Shown here piece after piece: positions 41,541 through 51,427 of a DNA stretch of 64,000 nucleotides. Within the stretch, counting starts at the first letter, position 1; the number at the start of each line of letters is the position of its first letter. The position numbers were made by a program, and so were the translations under genes. A model generated the notes under the pieces. The model saw nothing but the letters and a program-made list of their open reading frames with translations. It searched no databases and was not told the origin of the DNA. Source of the stretch: JAMXLG01 sp963818925 (lineage in GTDB: Bacteria > Vulcanimicrobiota > Vulcanimicrobiia > Vulcanimicrobiales > Vulcanimicrobiaceae); assembly GCA_963818925.1 (NCBI GenBank), contig CAWFTN010000001.1, forward strand, positions 496,001 through 560,000, given 5' to 3'.

Positions 41541-42898
41541 CAAACGAGCGTCTCGATCTCTTCGAGTTCGCTCCCCATCGCGTCGAGCGAAGCGCGGACC
41601 GCGTTCGGTGAGGTCGATCCGCTCGTTGCTTTCATCGCAACGCTGTCGTGCGGACTCGGCGCGCCCGCGAGGGGGCGTCCCGCACGTTCTGCTCGCGACA
41701 CCTCCTCGCCGATTTGCGCGTGCGCTTCACGCGCCGATGCGCCCTTGCGAACGAGTTCGTCGGCCATATCGGTTGCAACGGTAAAGCCTTCGCCCGCGCG
41801 CCGTTCCATCGCCTCCCGATCGAATGACGTGTCCGCCAGCGCGCGCAAAAATGCATCGAGCAGGAGCGTGCCGCGTTCGCAGATTTCCAGTGTCATGCGT
41901 TTCGTTTGTTGTAAATCGCGATGGTAGGACGGCGCGATGCCGATCGTCGACGCCACCGCACCGGTGTAGAGTCCGAGCAGTTCAGACGCGCCGCCGCGCA
42001 CCAGTTCGAACGTGTCCGGATTGCGTTTTTGCGGCATCAAACTCGATCCGGTCGATGAACGGTCGCCGAGGCGCGCATAGCCGAACGCGGGCGTCGCCCA
42101 GACGATCAACTCCGCGGAGACGCGCGATGCGTCGGCCGCCGCCCGGACGAACGCGTGTGCGACGTCGAGCGCCGCATCGCGCGTGCCGATCGAATCCATC
42201 GCATTGCGCGACGGCGAGGCAAATCCGAGCATCGTGCTTGCCGCGTTACGATCTAGCGCCAGCGTCGATCCCGCAACGGCACCGGAGCCGAGCGGACAGA
42301 AACGGCGCGCGCTGCGTGCCACATTGGCGAATCGCCGAGCCGTTCGCACAAACGGCTCGGCGATCGCTGCGAGCCAAAACGCGAACAAGATGGGTTGCGC
42401 CGGCTGCGTGTGCGTGGTTGCCGCGAGAACGCTGCCTGCAGCCAATTCCCGTTCGGCGAGTTCCTTGAGGTGACGAACGATTGCGCTCGCGATCCGCGCG
42501 CCGTGACCGGCGCGATCCGCCGCATACAGTGCAAGCGTGGTCGCAACTTGATCGTTACGGCTGCGTCCCGCGTGCAGCGACGCGCCGGCCTCGGGCTCGA
42601 GGTCGCGCACGCGGGCATCGATCGCACCGTGAATGTCTTCGAATTCCTGCGCTCGCGCAAACGCCGCAAAACTGCCGTCCGTGATTTCGCTCTCCACGCG
42701 TTGGAGTGCGCCGTCGAGTGCCGTCGCTTGCGCGCCGTCGATCACCTTGCCGGCGAGTAATGCCGCGACGTGCGCGCGCGAGACGCGTACGTCGAACGGT
42801 GCAAGCACGAGATCGTCTTCGAGGGACGAGCCGAAGGCGAGCAGCGCGACATCCGGCGCCGCCGCAAAGCGGCCTCCCCATTGCAGCGTCGTCTTCAC
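41540..42898 (-). CDS. argH: Argininosuccinate lyase
   Basis: 452-residue enzyme of the fumarase/aspartase superfamily that splits argininosuccinate to arginine and fumarate. Signatures: QWGGRFAAAPD at the N-terminus, LHAGRSRNDQVATTLAL, TTHTQPAQPI, and the superfamily signature GSSLMPQKRNPDTFE carrying the catalytic serine. The start is GTG at 42898 overlapping the argG stop (GTGA); the longer frame upstream is argG sequence. Confidence 0.95.
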   Translation of the reverse strand: MKTTLQWGGRFAAAPDVALLAFGSSLEDDLVLAPFDVRVSRAHVAALLAGKVIDGAQATALDGALQRVESEITDGSFAAFARAQEFEDIHGAIDARVRDLEPEAGASLHAGRSRNDQVATTLALYAADRAGHGARIASAIVRHLKELAERELAAGSVLAATTHTQPAQPILFAFWLAAIAEPFVRTARRFANVARSARRFCPLGSGAVAGSTLALDRNAASTMLGFASPSRNAMDSIGTRDAALDVAHAFVRAAADASRVSAELIVWATPAFGYARLGDRSSTGSSLMPQKRNPDTFELVRGGASELLGLYTGAVASTIGIAPSYHRDLQQTKRMTLEICERGTLLLDAFLRALADTSFDREAMERRAGEGFTVATDMADELVRKGASAREAHAQIGEEVSRAERAGRPLAGAPSPHDSVAMKATSGSTSPNAVRASLDAMGSELEEIETLV

Positions 42899-44112
42899 GC
42901 CGTCGTCATCGTCTCCGAGAGTTGCGCGACGCGGTCGAGCGGCAATCCGTAACACCGGATGAACCCGCCCGCCGCGTGATGATCGAACGCATCACCGTGT
43001 CCGTATGTCGCCAGCTGCTCGTCATAGAGCGCGAACGGCGAGCGGACGCCGGTCGCAACCGCGCTTGCGTGTTGCAGCCGCATGCGAACGTCGCCGGTGA
43101 TGCGTTGCGCGAACGATGCATTGAAGGCATCGAGCGCGTCGCGCAGCGGCGAGTGCCACAGCCCGTCGTACGTAAGCTCCGCGTACTTCTGGTCCGCGCT
43201 CGCTTTAAAGCGCAATTCATCGCGCGTCAACGTGAGCCGCTCGAGGGCTTTGTGCGCCGCGATGAGGACCGTCGCTGCAGGCGCCTCATAGACTTCGCGC
43301 GACTTCACACCGATGACGCGATCCTCGACGAGATCGATCCGTCCGATACCGTGCGAACCGGCGATACCGTTCAAGTAGGCGATCAATTCAACGGATTGCA
43401 GACCGTTGACCGACGGGACGCCGGCATCGAAGTGCACGAGGATCTCTTCGGCCTGCGGGGGCTGGGCCAAGGACGATGCAGTCCACGCATACGCGTCTTC
43501 CGGCGGCGCGTTCCACGGGTCTTCCAAAATGCCGGCTTCGATCGAGCGTCCCCAGAGGTTCGCGTCGATGGAGTACGGCTTCGCTTGCGTGTGCGCGACC
43601 GGTACGCCGTGCTGCGATGCAAATGCCAACGCATCGGGACGTGACAGCGGCTGCTCGCGCAGCGGCGCGCGCACCGTCAGATGCTGATCGAGCGCGCGAA
43701 CACCAAGCTCGATGCGAACTTGATCGTTGCCCTTGCCGGTACAGCCGTGCGCGACCGCATCGGCGTTGTGCTGATGCGCCGTTTCAACGAGCAGCGCGGC
43801 GATCAACGGGCGTGATAACGCGGCCGAGAGCGGATAGACGCCTTCGTACATTCCATTCGCGGCGAGCGCCGGTGAGACGTAGGATTGCACGAACCGTTCG
43901 CGCGCGTCGATCACGACGGCATCGAGCGCACCAAGTGCGAGCGCTTTGCTGCGCACGCGTTCGAGTTCCGCCGCGGCGCCGGCCCCCGAGGTTGCATCCG
44001 ACTCGCCGAGATCGGCCGTCATCGCGACGACTTCATGGCCTTCGAGGAGCAAACGTTTGAGGAGTACGGAGGTGTCAAGACCGCCGGAATAGGCGAGCAC
44101 GATGCGGCTCAT
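42895..44112 (-). CDS. argG: Argininosuccinate synthase
   Basis: 405-residue ATP-dependent ligase joining citrulline and aspartate. The P-loop-like AYSGGLDTSVLL (residues 7-18) and GCTGKGNDQVRIELG, plus EGVYPLSAALSRPLIA, identify it. It starts with ATG 44112, overlapping the argR stop (ATGA), and its own stop overlaps argH (GTGA). Length is normal for the type-I bacterial enzyme. Confidence 0.95.
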   Translation of the reverse strand: MSRIVLAYSGGLDTSVLLKRLLLEGHEVVAMTADLGESDATSGAGAAAELERVRSKALALGALDAVVIDARERFVQSYVSPALAANGMYEGVYPLSAALSRPLIAALLVETAHQHNADAVAHGCTGKGNDQVRIELGVRALDQHLTVRAPLREQPLSRPDALAFASQHGVPVAHTQAKPYSIDANLWGRSIEAGILEDPWNAPPEDAYAWTASSLAQPPQAEEILVHFDAGVPSVNGLQSVELIAYLNGIAGSHGIGRIDLVEDRVIGVKSREVYEAPAATVLIAAHKALERLTLTRDELRFKASADQKYAELTYDGLWHSPLRDALDAFNASFAQRITGDVRMRLQHASAVATGVRSPFALYDEQLATYGHGDAFDHHAAGGFIRCYGLPLDRVAQLSETMTTA

Positions 44113-44582
44113 GAAGCTGCAGATCCTTTCAAATCGATGAAGCGTTGTTTGACGACCGGCATTACTGCGGCCGCGCGCACGAGCACGAGAATCGTGTCGT
44201 CGCCACCGATCGTTCCGAGAATCTCCGGCCATCCGGCTTCATCGATCGCAGAAGCGACCATCATTGCGCTGCCGGGGCCGGTTTTGATGACGATTTGGTT
44301 GAGCACGCCTTCGACGTTCGTGACCACTTCGGAAACGACCCGATGCAAACGGCTGACGTACGAGACGGTTGCGCTCGGCACGACATATTTGAAGAGCCCC
44401 TCGTCACCGGTTGCATCACGAATCGGCACTTTCACGAGTCCGAGTTCCTTAACGTCGCGCGAAACCGTCGCTTGCGTCGCGGCATAACCTTGCCGCTCGA
44501 GCAGCGCCGCCAGTTCTTCTTGCGAATGAACGGGACGCGTCGCGACGAGTGTCAGAATCGCGCGCTGACGGCGCTCTTTCAT
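44109..44582 (-). CDS. argR: Arginine repressor
   Basis: 157-residue arginine-responsive DNA-binding protein. N-terminal winged helix (KERRQRAILTLVATRPVHSQEELAALL, then GYAATQATVSRDVKELGLVKV) and C-terminal hexamerisation/arginine-binding domain with the diagnostic GTIGGDDTILVLVR. It would bind ARG boxes; two candidates overlap the argF/argB starts at 45558-45594. Being second in the operon, between argF and argG with four-base overlaps on both sides, it is probably autoregulated. The ATG at 44582 gives the standard ArgR length; the longer frame is argF sequence. Confidence 0.95.
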   Translation of the reverse strand: MKERRQRAILTLVATRPVHSQEELAALLERQGYAATQATVSRDVKELGLVKVPIRDATGDEGLFKYVVPSATVSYVSRLHRVVSEVVTNVEGVLNQIVIKTGPGSAMMVASAIDEAGWPEILGTIGGDDTILVLVRAAAVMPVVKQRFIDLKGSAAS

Positions 44583-45556
44583 AGGGCAAATCCTTTCGTG
44601 TCGGCGAGCAACGCAAAGAGCAACGCTTTTTGTGCGTGCAGCCGGTTTTCGGCTTGATCGAAGACGACGCTGTGCCGCCCCTCGATCACCGAGTTGGTGA
44701 CTTCTTCCTCGCGGTGCGCGGGAAGACAATGCATGAAAATCGCGTGGGACTGCGCGAATGCGAGCAGCTCGTCGGTCACGGCGAACGGCCGTAGCATCGC
44801 TTCATTCCGTTCGCGGTACGCTTCGTCGCCCATCGACGTCCACACATCGGTGTAGAGGACGTCGGCTCCGCGCACGGCGCGCACCGCCGTTCCAAATGCA
44901 CGAGCGCGACCGCCGCTCGCTGCACCGAGCGCGTTGAGATGCGCGAGCGTCTTTTCGGATGGACGATGCGTCGATGGTGCGCCGAAATGCACCGTCGCGC
45001 CGAGCATCACCGCCGCTTCCGCGAGTGAGAGCGCAACGTTATTTTTCGCATCACCCAGATACGCGATGTACAATCCGGCTAGCGTGCCGAAGCGCTCTTG
45101 AATCGTAAGAATGTCCGCAAGCGCCTGACACGGATGGGCGGCCTCGGATAACCCATTGATTACCGGCACCGAGGCAGACGCGGCAAAACGCTCGAGCGGC
45201 TGGTGTGCGTGCGTACGAACGACGACCGCATCGACATAGCGCGAGAGGACACGCGCGGCGTCTTCCGGCGTTTCGCGAGAACCGACCATGAATTCGCCGC
45301 CCGCGGCAAAGAGCGTCTCGCCGCCGAGCTGCATCATCCCGACCTCGAACGAGACGCGCGTGCGTAAGCTCGGCTTTTCAAAAAGCAATGCGAGTGTTTT
45401 TCCGCGCAACGCGGTGCGATAACCGTTGGCCGGTCCGCGCTTCAGCTCGCCGGCGAGCGTAACGAGCGCAGCGAGTTCACCGGGCGTGAGATCCGTCGTC
45501 TGAAGAAGATGCCGCCCCCGTAAAACCGCTGTGGGGGCTGGCGCAACCGCGTACAT
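44579..45556 (-). CDS. argF: Ornithine carbamoyltransferase
   Basis: 325-residue enzyme transferring a carbamoyl group to ornithine to give citrulline. Carbamoyl-phosphate loop KPSLRTRVSFEVGMM (Ser63-Arg67), HPCQALADILT, the ornithine-side NGLSEAAHP region, and HCLPAHREEEV with the catalytic cysteine identify it. It is the first gene of the minus-strand arg operon. The start codon ATG 45556 is preceded by no Shine-Dalgarno; a TAAATA/CATAAA hexamer a few bases upstream could act as -10, giving a leaderless mRNA. The start lies 18 bases from the argB start on the other strand. Confidence 0.95.
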   Translation of the reverse strand: MYAVAPAPTAVLRGRHLLQTTDLTPGELAALVTLAGELKRGPANGYRTALRGKTLALLFEKPSLRTRVSFEVGMMQLGGETLFAAGGEFMVGSRETPEDAARVLSRYVDAVVVRTHAHQPLERFAASASVPVINGLSEAAHPCQALADILTIQERFGTLAGLYIAYLGDAKNNVALSLAEAAVMLGATVHFGAPSTHRPSEKTLAHLNALGAASGGRARAFGTAVRAVRGADVLYTDVWTSMGDEAYRERNEAMLRPFAVTDELLAFAQSHAIFMHCLPAHREEEVTNSVIEGRHSVVFDQAENRLHAQKALLFALLADTKGFAL

Positions 45557-45557
45557 G

Positions 45558-45573
45558 ATGTATATTTATGCAT
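45558..45573. promoter_or_regulatory. ARG-box-like palindrome 1 (argF/argB intergenic)
   Basis: ATGTATATTTATGCAT is an inverted repeat (ATGTATA, TT, TATGCAT) with one mismatch between the arms. It matches the AT-rich TGTATA/TATGCA half sites of ArgR operators known from Bacillus, Thermotoga and E. coli. It fills nearly the whole 18-bp gap between argF and argB start codons and contains TATATT, a possible argB -10. ArgR bound here should block both directions. Confidence 0.75.
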
Positions 45574-45574
45574 A

Positions 45575-46429
45575 ATGACGAATAATTATGCAATACCCGG
45601 CCGCATCGTCGTGAAGTACGGGGGAAATGCCTTGGCCGACCCTGTCGCGGACCCCGTGCTCGCGGAGCTGGCCGACCTCTCCGCCGGCGGCACCGAGGTC
45701 TGCCTCGTCCATGGCGGCGGTCCCGCCATCGACGTGGAGCTCGCTCGCCGCGGTGTCGTCAGCCGGCGCATTGACGGATTGCGCGTCACCGACGACGTTA
45801 CGCTTTCGGTGACGGAATCGGTCCTATGCGGCACGATCAACAAGCAGCTCGTGCGCGCTGCGTCCTCGCTCGGGGTTCGGGCCGTCGGCGTCAGCGGCCA
45901 GGACGGCGGCGTGCTCGAGGCGGCGCGCGCTCGACCGGCTGCGCTCGGATACGTCGGAACGGTGAAACGAAGTAATCCCGCGCTTCTCGAAGCGTTGCTC
46001 GGCGCGGGATTCATGCCGGTCGTGGCGCCGCTTGCGATCGCGGCGGATGGAACGAGCGCGCTCAACGTCAACGCCGATCTCGCGGCATCCGCGATTGCGT
46101 CGTCGCTGGGTGCCGGCGCAATCGTCTTCGTCACGAATGTTTCGCGCGTGCTCACCGATCCAGCCGATCAGTCGACCGCAATCGAACGAATGTCGCTTGC
46201 GCAAACGCGCGCGTTTTTGAGCGAGCCCGCGTGCAGCGACGGGATGAAGCCCAAAGTGCAGGCAGCGCTGGCCGCTGCGGAAGGCGGTGTCGCGGCCTAC
46301 ATTTGTAAGGCGGGCCCGCAATGTGTAGCCCAAGCGCTTGCGGGGGAGGCTACGGTTATCGAGCCGAACCCAGGCGGGTCAACATGGTCATTGAACGCGT
46401 CAACTCTCCGGCAGATCTCAAGGCATTAA
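45575..46429 (+). CDS. argB: N-acetylglutamate kinase
   Basis: 284-residue amino-acid kinase for the second step of arginine synthesis. Signatures: IVVKYGGNAL, LVHGGGPAIDVELARRG, RVTDDVTLSVTESVL, ALNVNADLAASAIAS and GGMKPK-like DGMKPKVQAAL. It starts at ATG 45575 with no ribosome-binding site. The first codons (MTNNYAIP) are unusually AT-rich because an ARG-box-like sequence overlaps them. The C-terminal 17 residues (STWSLNASTLRQISRH) look like an add-on that runs 46 bases into dxs. It is divergent from the other arg genes and likely co-transcribed with dxs. Confidence 0.94.
   Translation: MTNNYAIPGRIVVKYGGNALADPVADPVLAELADLSAGGTEVCLVHGGGPAIDVELARRGVVSRRIDGLRVTDDVTLSVTESVLCGTINKQLVRAASSLGVRAVGVSGQDGGVLEAARARPAALGYVGTVKRSNPALLEALLGAGFMPVVAPLAIAADGTSALNVNADLAASAIASSLGAGAIVFVTNVSRVLTDPADQSTAIERMSLAQTRAFLSEPACSDGMKPKVQAALAAAEGGVAAYICKAGPQCVAQALAGEATVIEPNPGGSTWSLNASTLRQISRH
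45576..45594. promoter_or_regulatory. ARG-box-like palindrome 2 (inside the first codons of argB)
   Basis: TGACGAATAATTATGCAAT is a weaker ARG-box-like sequence, with half sites GAATAAT and ATTATGCA, lying two bases after box 1. Tandem boxes separated by 2-3 bases are the normal arrangement for a hexameric ArgR. This one is inside the argB reading frame, so codon choice there appears bent to keep the operator. Confidence 0.65.
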
Positions 46430-48291
46430 GCCGCGACGAACTCGACATCCTGGCGCGTGAAATTCGCGACCTGCTCGTCGTCACATGTTCGCGTACCGGC
46501 GGACATCTCGCACCGAATCTCGGTGTCGTTGAACTGTCGATCGCTCTGCATCGCGTCCTCGACGTGCCGGCCGACAAACTCGTTTGGGATGTTAGCCACC
46601 AAGCTTACGTCCATAAAATTCTGACCGGACGCCGCGACCGCTTCGGGACCCTCCGTCAAGGAGGCGGCATTTCCGGCTTTTCGATGCGCAGCGAATCAGA
46701 CTACGACCAGTTCGGGGCCGGTCACGCATCGACATCGGTTTCGGCGGCATATGGAATGGCGGTTGCGCGCGATCTCGCCGGCGGCTGCGAGACGGTCGTC
46801 GCCGTCATCGGCGACGGCGCGCTGACCGGCGGTCTTGCATACGAAGCGCTCAATAACGCCGGCCAGCTCAACTCGAATTTCATCGTAATTCTCAACGACA
46901 ACGAGATGTCGATTGCGCCGAACGTCGGTGCCGTCGCCTCGTACCTGTCCGTCCTGCGCGCAAAGCCGTTCGCGCAGTTCGTTCGCGAGAAGGCGAAAGA
47001 CGTATTCGGCCACATGCCCTTCGGCGGCGCAGCGCGCAAAGCGTTCGCGTCGGCGGAAATGGGCGCGATCCGTTTTGTCGCACCGTCGGAAAAGACCGCG
47101 GTGATTTTCGAAGAGCTCGGTTTTCGCTACATGGGGCCGGTCGACGGTCACAATCTCGACACGCTGCTCGACGCACTCGAAACAGCGAAGCATCTCGATG
47201 GTCCGGTGCTGCTGCACGTTCGCACGATCAAAGGCAAAGGCTATCTGCCGGCGGAGCGCGATTCGCGCACGTTTCACGGCTCCGGCGCATTTGACGCCGA
47301 CACCGGCAAAATCGAAGTAAAACCCGATGCGCGCCCGACGTTCTCGGATGCGTTTGCGTCCGCGCTGATTGCGGTTGCGCAAAAGGATCCAAGGGTCATC
47401 GGCATCACCGCCGCAATGCCGGACGGAACGAAACTCTCGAAGTTTGCAAAGCAGTTTCCGTCCCGATTCTTCGACGTCGGTATTGCCGAAGCGCATGCGG
47501 TGTGCATGGCCGCGGGTGCGGCAACGAACGGATTGAAGCCGGTCTGCGCGATTTACTCGACGTTTCTGCAGCGAGCGTACGATCAAGTCGTGCACGACGT
47601 ATGCGTGCAAAAACTTCCCGTCGTGTTCTGCATGGACCGCGCGGGTCTCGTCGGCGACGACGGGCCGACACACATGGGCCTCTACGACATCGCCTATCTC
47701 CGCACGCTTCCGAACATGACCGTGATGGCGCCGCGGAACGAAGATGAGCTGCTGCCCATGCTCGAGCATGCGCTCGCTCTCGATGCCCCGGCCGCAATTC
47801 GCTATCCCCGCGGCTCCGCGAGCGGCCGTCATCATGACGACATCGCGCCGGTCGAACAGGGCAAGGCACAGGTGCTGCGGAGGGGTGCCGGAGTGGCGAT
47901 CGTCGCGCTCGGCAATACGGTTGACGTTGCGCTCGATGCATACGAGCTGCTTGCCAGCGGCGAATTCGGACGCTCGGATCGCTTGCCGACCGTCGTCAAC
48001 GCTCGTTTCGCCAAGCCGGTCGACGCGGCGCTCCTCGAGACGCTGGCCGGCGATCACGAGCTGATTCTAACCTTGGAAGAACACTCGCTCGCAGGCGGCT
48101 TCGGGTCGGCAGTCGTAGAGACCGTGTCGGATCGGGGACTGAAGGTCCGGGTCGAGCGCATCGGCATCGCAGATGAGCTGGTCCAGCACGATTCACAACC
48201 CCGCCAACGCGCGCGTTTCGGTCTTTCGGCAGAACATGTCGCAGAGACGGTTTCGCGCGTGCTCGAACCTAGTCAGGAGATACATCGTTGA
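46384..48291 (+). CDS. dxs: 1-deoxy-D-xylulose-5-phosphate synthase
   Basis: 635-residue thiamine-diphosphate enzyme, the first step of the non-mevalonate isoprenoid pathway (pyruvate plus glyceraldehyde-3-phosphate). The ThDP motif is GDGALTGGLAYEALNNAG; other blocks are WDVSHQAYVHKILTGRRD, the transketolase-like DVGIAEAHAVCMAAG and FCMDRAGLVGDDGPTHMG. The start ATG 46384 lies within the end of argB (46-base overlap), with AGGCGGG upstream; the longer frame is argB sequence. secG follows with a TTGA overlap. Confidence 0.95.
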   Translation: MVIERVNSPADLKALSRDELDILAREIRDLLVVTCSRTGGHLAPNLGVVELSIALHRVLDVPADKLVWDVSHQAYVHKILTGRRDRFGTLRQGGGISGFSMRSESDYDQFGAGHASTSVSAAYGMAVARDLAGGCETVVAVIGDGALTGGLAYEALNNAGQLNSNFIVILNDNEMSIAPNVGAVASYLSVLRAKPFAQFVREKAKDVFGHMPFGGAARKAFASAEMGAIRFVAPSEKTAVIFEELGFRYMGPVDGHNLDTLLDALETAKHLDGPVLLHVRTIKGKGYLPAERDSRTFHGSGAFDADTGKIEVKPDARPTFSDAFASALIAVAQKDPRVIGITAAMPDGTKLSKFAKQFPSRFFDVGIAEAHAVCMAAGAATNGLKPVCAIYSTFLQRAYDQVVHDVCVQKLPVVFCMDRAGLVGDDGPTHMGLYDIAYLRTLPNMTVMAPRNEDELLPMLEHALALDAPAAIRYPRGSASGRHHDDIAPVEQGKAQVLRRGAGVAIVALGNTVDVALDAYELLASGEFGRSDRLPTVVNARFAKPVDAALLETLAGDHELILTLEEHSLAGGFGSAVVETVSDRGLKVRVERIGIADELVQHDSQPRQRARFGLSAEHVAETVSRVLEPSQEIHR

Positions 48292-48662
48292 TTCTCGCCG
48301 CCGCTGCGGCCGCCGCCGGCGCCAAACCGCAGATCCAAGTCACGACGGTTCCTAATCCCAACGCAACGCCGATCGTCGTCAACGCGGCGAGCGCGCCGCA
48401 GATGACGCAAACCTGGTTCCAGGCACATATTGGTTGGGCAACGCACACGATTGCGGGGATTTTTATTCTTGCGGCGATCGCGCTCGTCGTGCTCCTTGCC
48501 ATGCAGACGACGAAACAAGAAGGTCTCTCCGGCACGATTGGTGGACGCGTCGAATCCGCGTACGCGCGCCCCGGCGCGGACCAGCAACTCCAACGGGTCA
48601 CCGGCTTTACCGCCGTCGTCTTCGTGATCACCGCGTTCATCCTATCGCTGACGGGAATCTAA
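48288..48662 (+). CDS. secG: Preprotein translocase subunit SecG
   Basis: 124-residue small subunit of the SecYEG channel. The signature KQEGLSGTIGGRVES between two helices (TIAGIFILAAIALVVLLAM; TGFTAVVFVITAFILSL) and the DQQLQRVTG segment are typical SecG. It is longer than usual because of an N-terminal Ala/Pro/Asn-rich extension of about 45 residues. The start is TTG 48288 with AGGAGA at 48275-48280, overlapping the dxs stop. Confidence 0.88.
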   Translation: MILAAAAAAAGAKPQIQVTTVPNPNATPIVVNAASAPQMTQTWFQAHIGWATHTIAGIFILAAIALVVLLAMQTTKQEGLSGTIGGRVESAYARPGADQQLQRVTGFTAVVFVITAFILSLTGI

Positions 48663-48669
48663 ACACTCC

Positions 48670-49694
<1,025 letters not shown>

Positions 49695-49698
<4 letters not shown>

Positions 49699-50726
49699 CC
49701 CAGCCGCTCCTCGAGGTTCGCGATCTCTACAAATACTTTCCAATTCATGCGGGACTCTTCTCGCGACACATCGGCGACGTCAAAGCGGTCGACGGCGTCG
49801 ACTTCACGATCGCGCCCGGTGAAACGCTCGGGCTCGTCGGCGAATCCGGCTCCGGCAAAACGACGATCGGCCGTCTCATTCTGCGTCTGCTGAGCGAATC
49901 GAAAGGCGAGATTCGTTTCAACGGGCAGGACGTTACGAAGATGAATGCCTCGCAAATCCGGCGGCTGCGCCGCGAGATGCAGATCATCTTCCAAGACCCC
50001 TTCGCCTCGCTGAATCCGCGTATGACCGTCGGCGATATCGTCGGCGAACCGCTGCGCATTCACGGCCTCGCGAAGGGGAAAGAGATCGACGATCGCGTTC
50101 GTGAGCTGCTGCAGCTCGTCGGACTGCGTCCTTACCATGCGAACCGTTTTCCGCATGAATTCTCAGGCGGTCAGCGCCAGCGCATCGGCGTGGCGCGCGC
50201 GCTCGCGGTCGATCCGAAATTCATCGTGTGCGACGAGCCGGTCTCGGCACTCGACGTTTCGATTCAGGCGCAGGTCATCAATCTGCTCGAAGATCTCCAG
50301 AAGAAGTTCGGCCTCACCTATCTCTTCATCGCTCACGACCTCTCCGTGGTACGCCATATCTCGACGCGAGTCGCCGTCATGTACGTCGGCAAACTCGTCG
50401 AGCTCGCCGACCGCAATTCGCTCTACGAAAATCCGCTGCATCCGTACACGCAGGCGCTGCTTTCCGCGATTCCGATTCCGGACCCCGACACGGAAACGCG
50501 CCGCAAACGCATCGTGCTCACCGGCGATATTCCGTCGCCCGTGAACCCGCCTTCGGGCTGCCGCTTTCACACCCGGTGCCCCGTCGCGTTCGATCGGTGC
50601 AAGACGGAAGTTCCGGCATTCAACGAGTACGGCAGCGGCCATTTCGCGGCGTGCCATTGGGTCGAAGAGCACGACGGCAAAGCGCCCGACCTGACAAAAG
50701 GCCCGGTCGTCGTAAGCCAATCCTAG
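49695..50726 (+). CDS. Opp/Dpp-type ABC transporter ATP-binding protein (OppF/DppF-like)
   Basis: 343-residue partner ATPase: Walker A GESGSGKT (49-56), IFQDPFASLNPRMTVGDIV, FSGGQRQRIGVARALA, FIVCDEPVSALDVS, and the C-terminal cluster GCRFHTRCPVAFDRC. OppD and OppF form a heterodimer that drives peptide import through OppB/OppC, which must be encoded elsewhere if this is a transporter. It starts with GTG overlapping the upstream gene, and the following DUF4336 gene probably begins within its 3' end. Confidence 0.92.
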
Positions 50727-51376
50727 TTCGCGAATTCGCTCCCGCCATTTGGATCGCCGATGGACCGCCGGTTCGAACGTTGGGAGTGTCGTTTCCCACA
50801 CGCATGATCGTCGTACGCCTGCACGACGGATCCCTGTGGGTTAATTCGCCGATCGAGATTTCGCGCGATGAAGCCAGGCAGTTGACCGAGCTTGGTCCCG
50901 TTCGTCACCTGATCGCACCGACGAGAATGCATGCATGGCGTCTCGAACGATGGGCAGCGTTCTTCCCCAACGCAAAATTGTGGACGCCGGCCAACCTCGG
51001 CGACGAGCCTCCAGCGGAGTGGCGCAACGACCTCGACCAGGTTGTTTTCCGCGGAAACGCGCTGCTCGACGAGATCGAATTTTTTCACGCAAGTTCGCGC
51101 ACGCTGGTCTTCGCGGACTTCATTCAGCAATATTCAAAAGACGCGGGACGGCCGCTGCGTAACGCGTTCTTGAGACTTTCAGGCGTATTAGAGACGCCCG
51201 GCGTTCCGCTCGACATCCGCTTGTCATTTGCTTTCGGAAAAACGGCGGCGCGTAGATGTCTCCAGCGGCTGTTGTCATGGGACGCGGATAACCTCGTCCT
51301 CGCTCACGGAACTCTCGTGGAGCATGGGGCGTCAGCCGTAGTCGCGCATGCGTTTCGTTGGCTAAGTCACGGATAA
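50657..51376 (+). CDS. DUF4336 (metallo-beta-lactamase-fold-like) protein
   Basis: DUF4336 family member of unknown function, recognised from IWIADGPPVRTLGVSFPTR, LWVNSPIEIS, LGPVRHLIAPTRMHAWRLERW, FFPNAKLW, the acidic/His block IEFFHASSRTLVFADFI, and a C-terminal DNLVLAHG segment; related proteins have a beta-lactamase-like fold. The start is unresolved. Homology begins near FAPAIWIADG at about 50735, but the only conventional starts upstream are TTG 50657 and GTG 50651, inside the OppF-like gene; TTG 50780, GTG 50786 and ATG 50804 would truncate the domain. Its stop codon lies at the foot of a terminator serving the opposite strand. Confidence 0.75.
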   Translation: MGRRARRQSARPDKRPGRRKPILVREFAPAIWIADGPPVRTLGVSFPTRMIVVRLHDGSLWVNSPIEISRDEARQLTELGPVRHLIAPTRMHAWRLERWAAFFPNAKLWTPANLGDEPPAEWRNDLDQVVFRGNALLDEIEFFHASSRTLVFADFIQQYSKDAGRPLRNAFLRLSGVLETPGVPLDIRLSFAFGKTAARRCLQRLLSWDADNLVLAHGTLVEHGASAVVAHAFRWLSHG

Positions 51377-51409
51377 AAAAACGAGGACGACCGAATCGGT
51401 CGTCCTCGT
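51374..51409 (-). terminator. Intrinsic terminator of the H1-like gene
   Basis: ACGAGGACGACCGA and its exact complement flank a single central A (51381-51409), giving a stem of at least 12 bp. Read on the minus strand it is followed by a run of Ts (51374-51381 region). It lies about 20 bases after the stop of the minus-strand Lys/Arg-rich gene, which it should terminate. Confidence 0.85.
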
Positions 51410-51427
51410 CGCTATCGCGTTATTGCG

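Noticed and set aside
46696..48057. Minus-strand frame of 453 codons opposite dxs
   Set aside because: Antisense shadow of a well-conserved enzyme; no recognisable motif.
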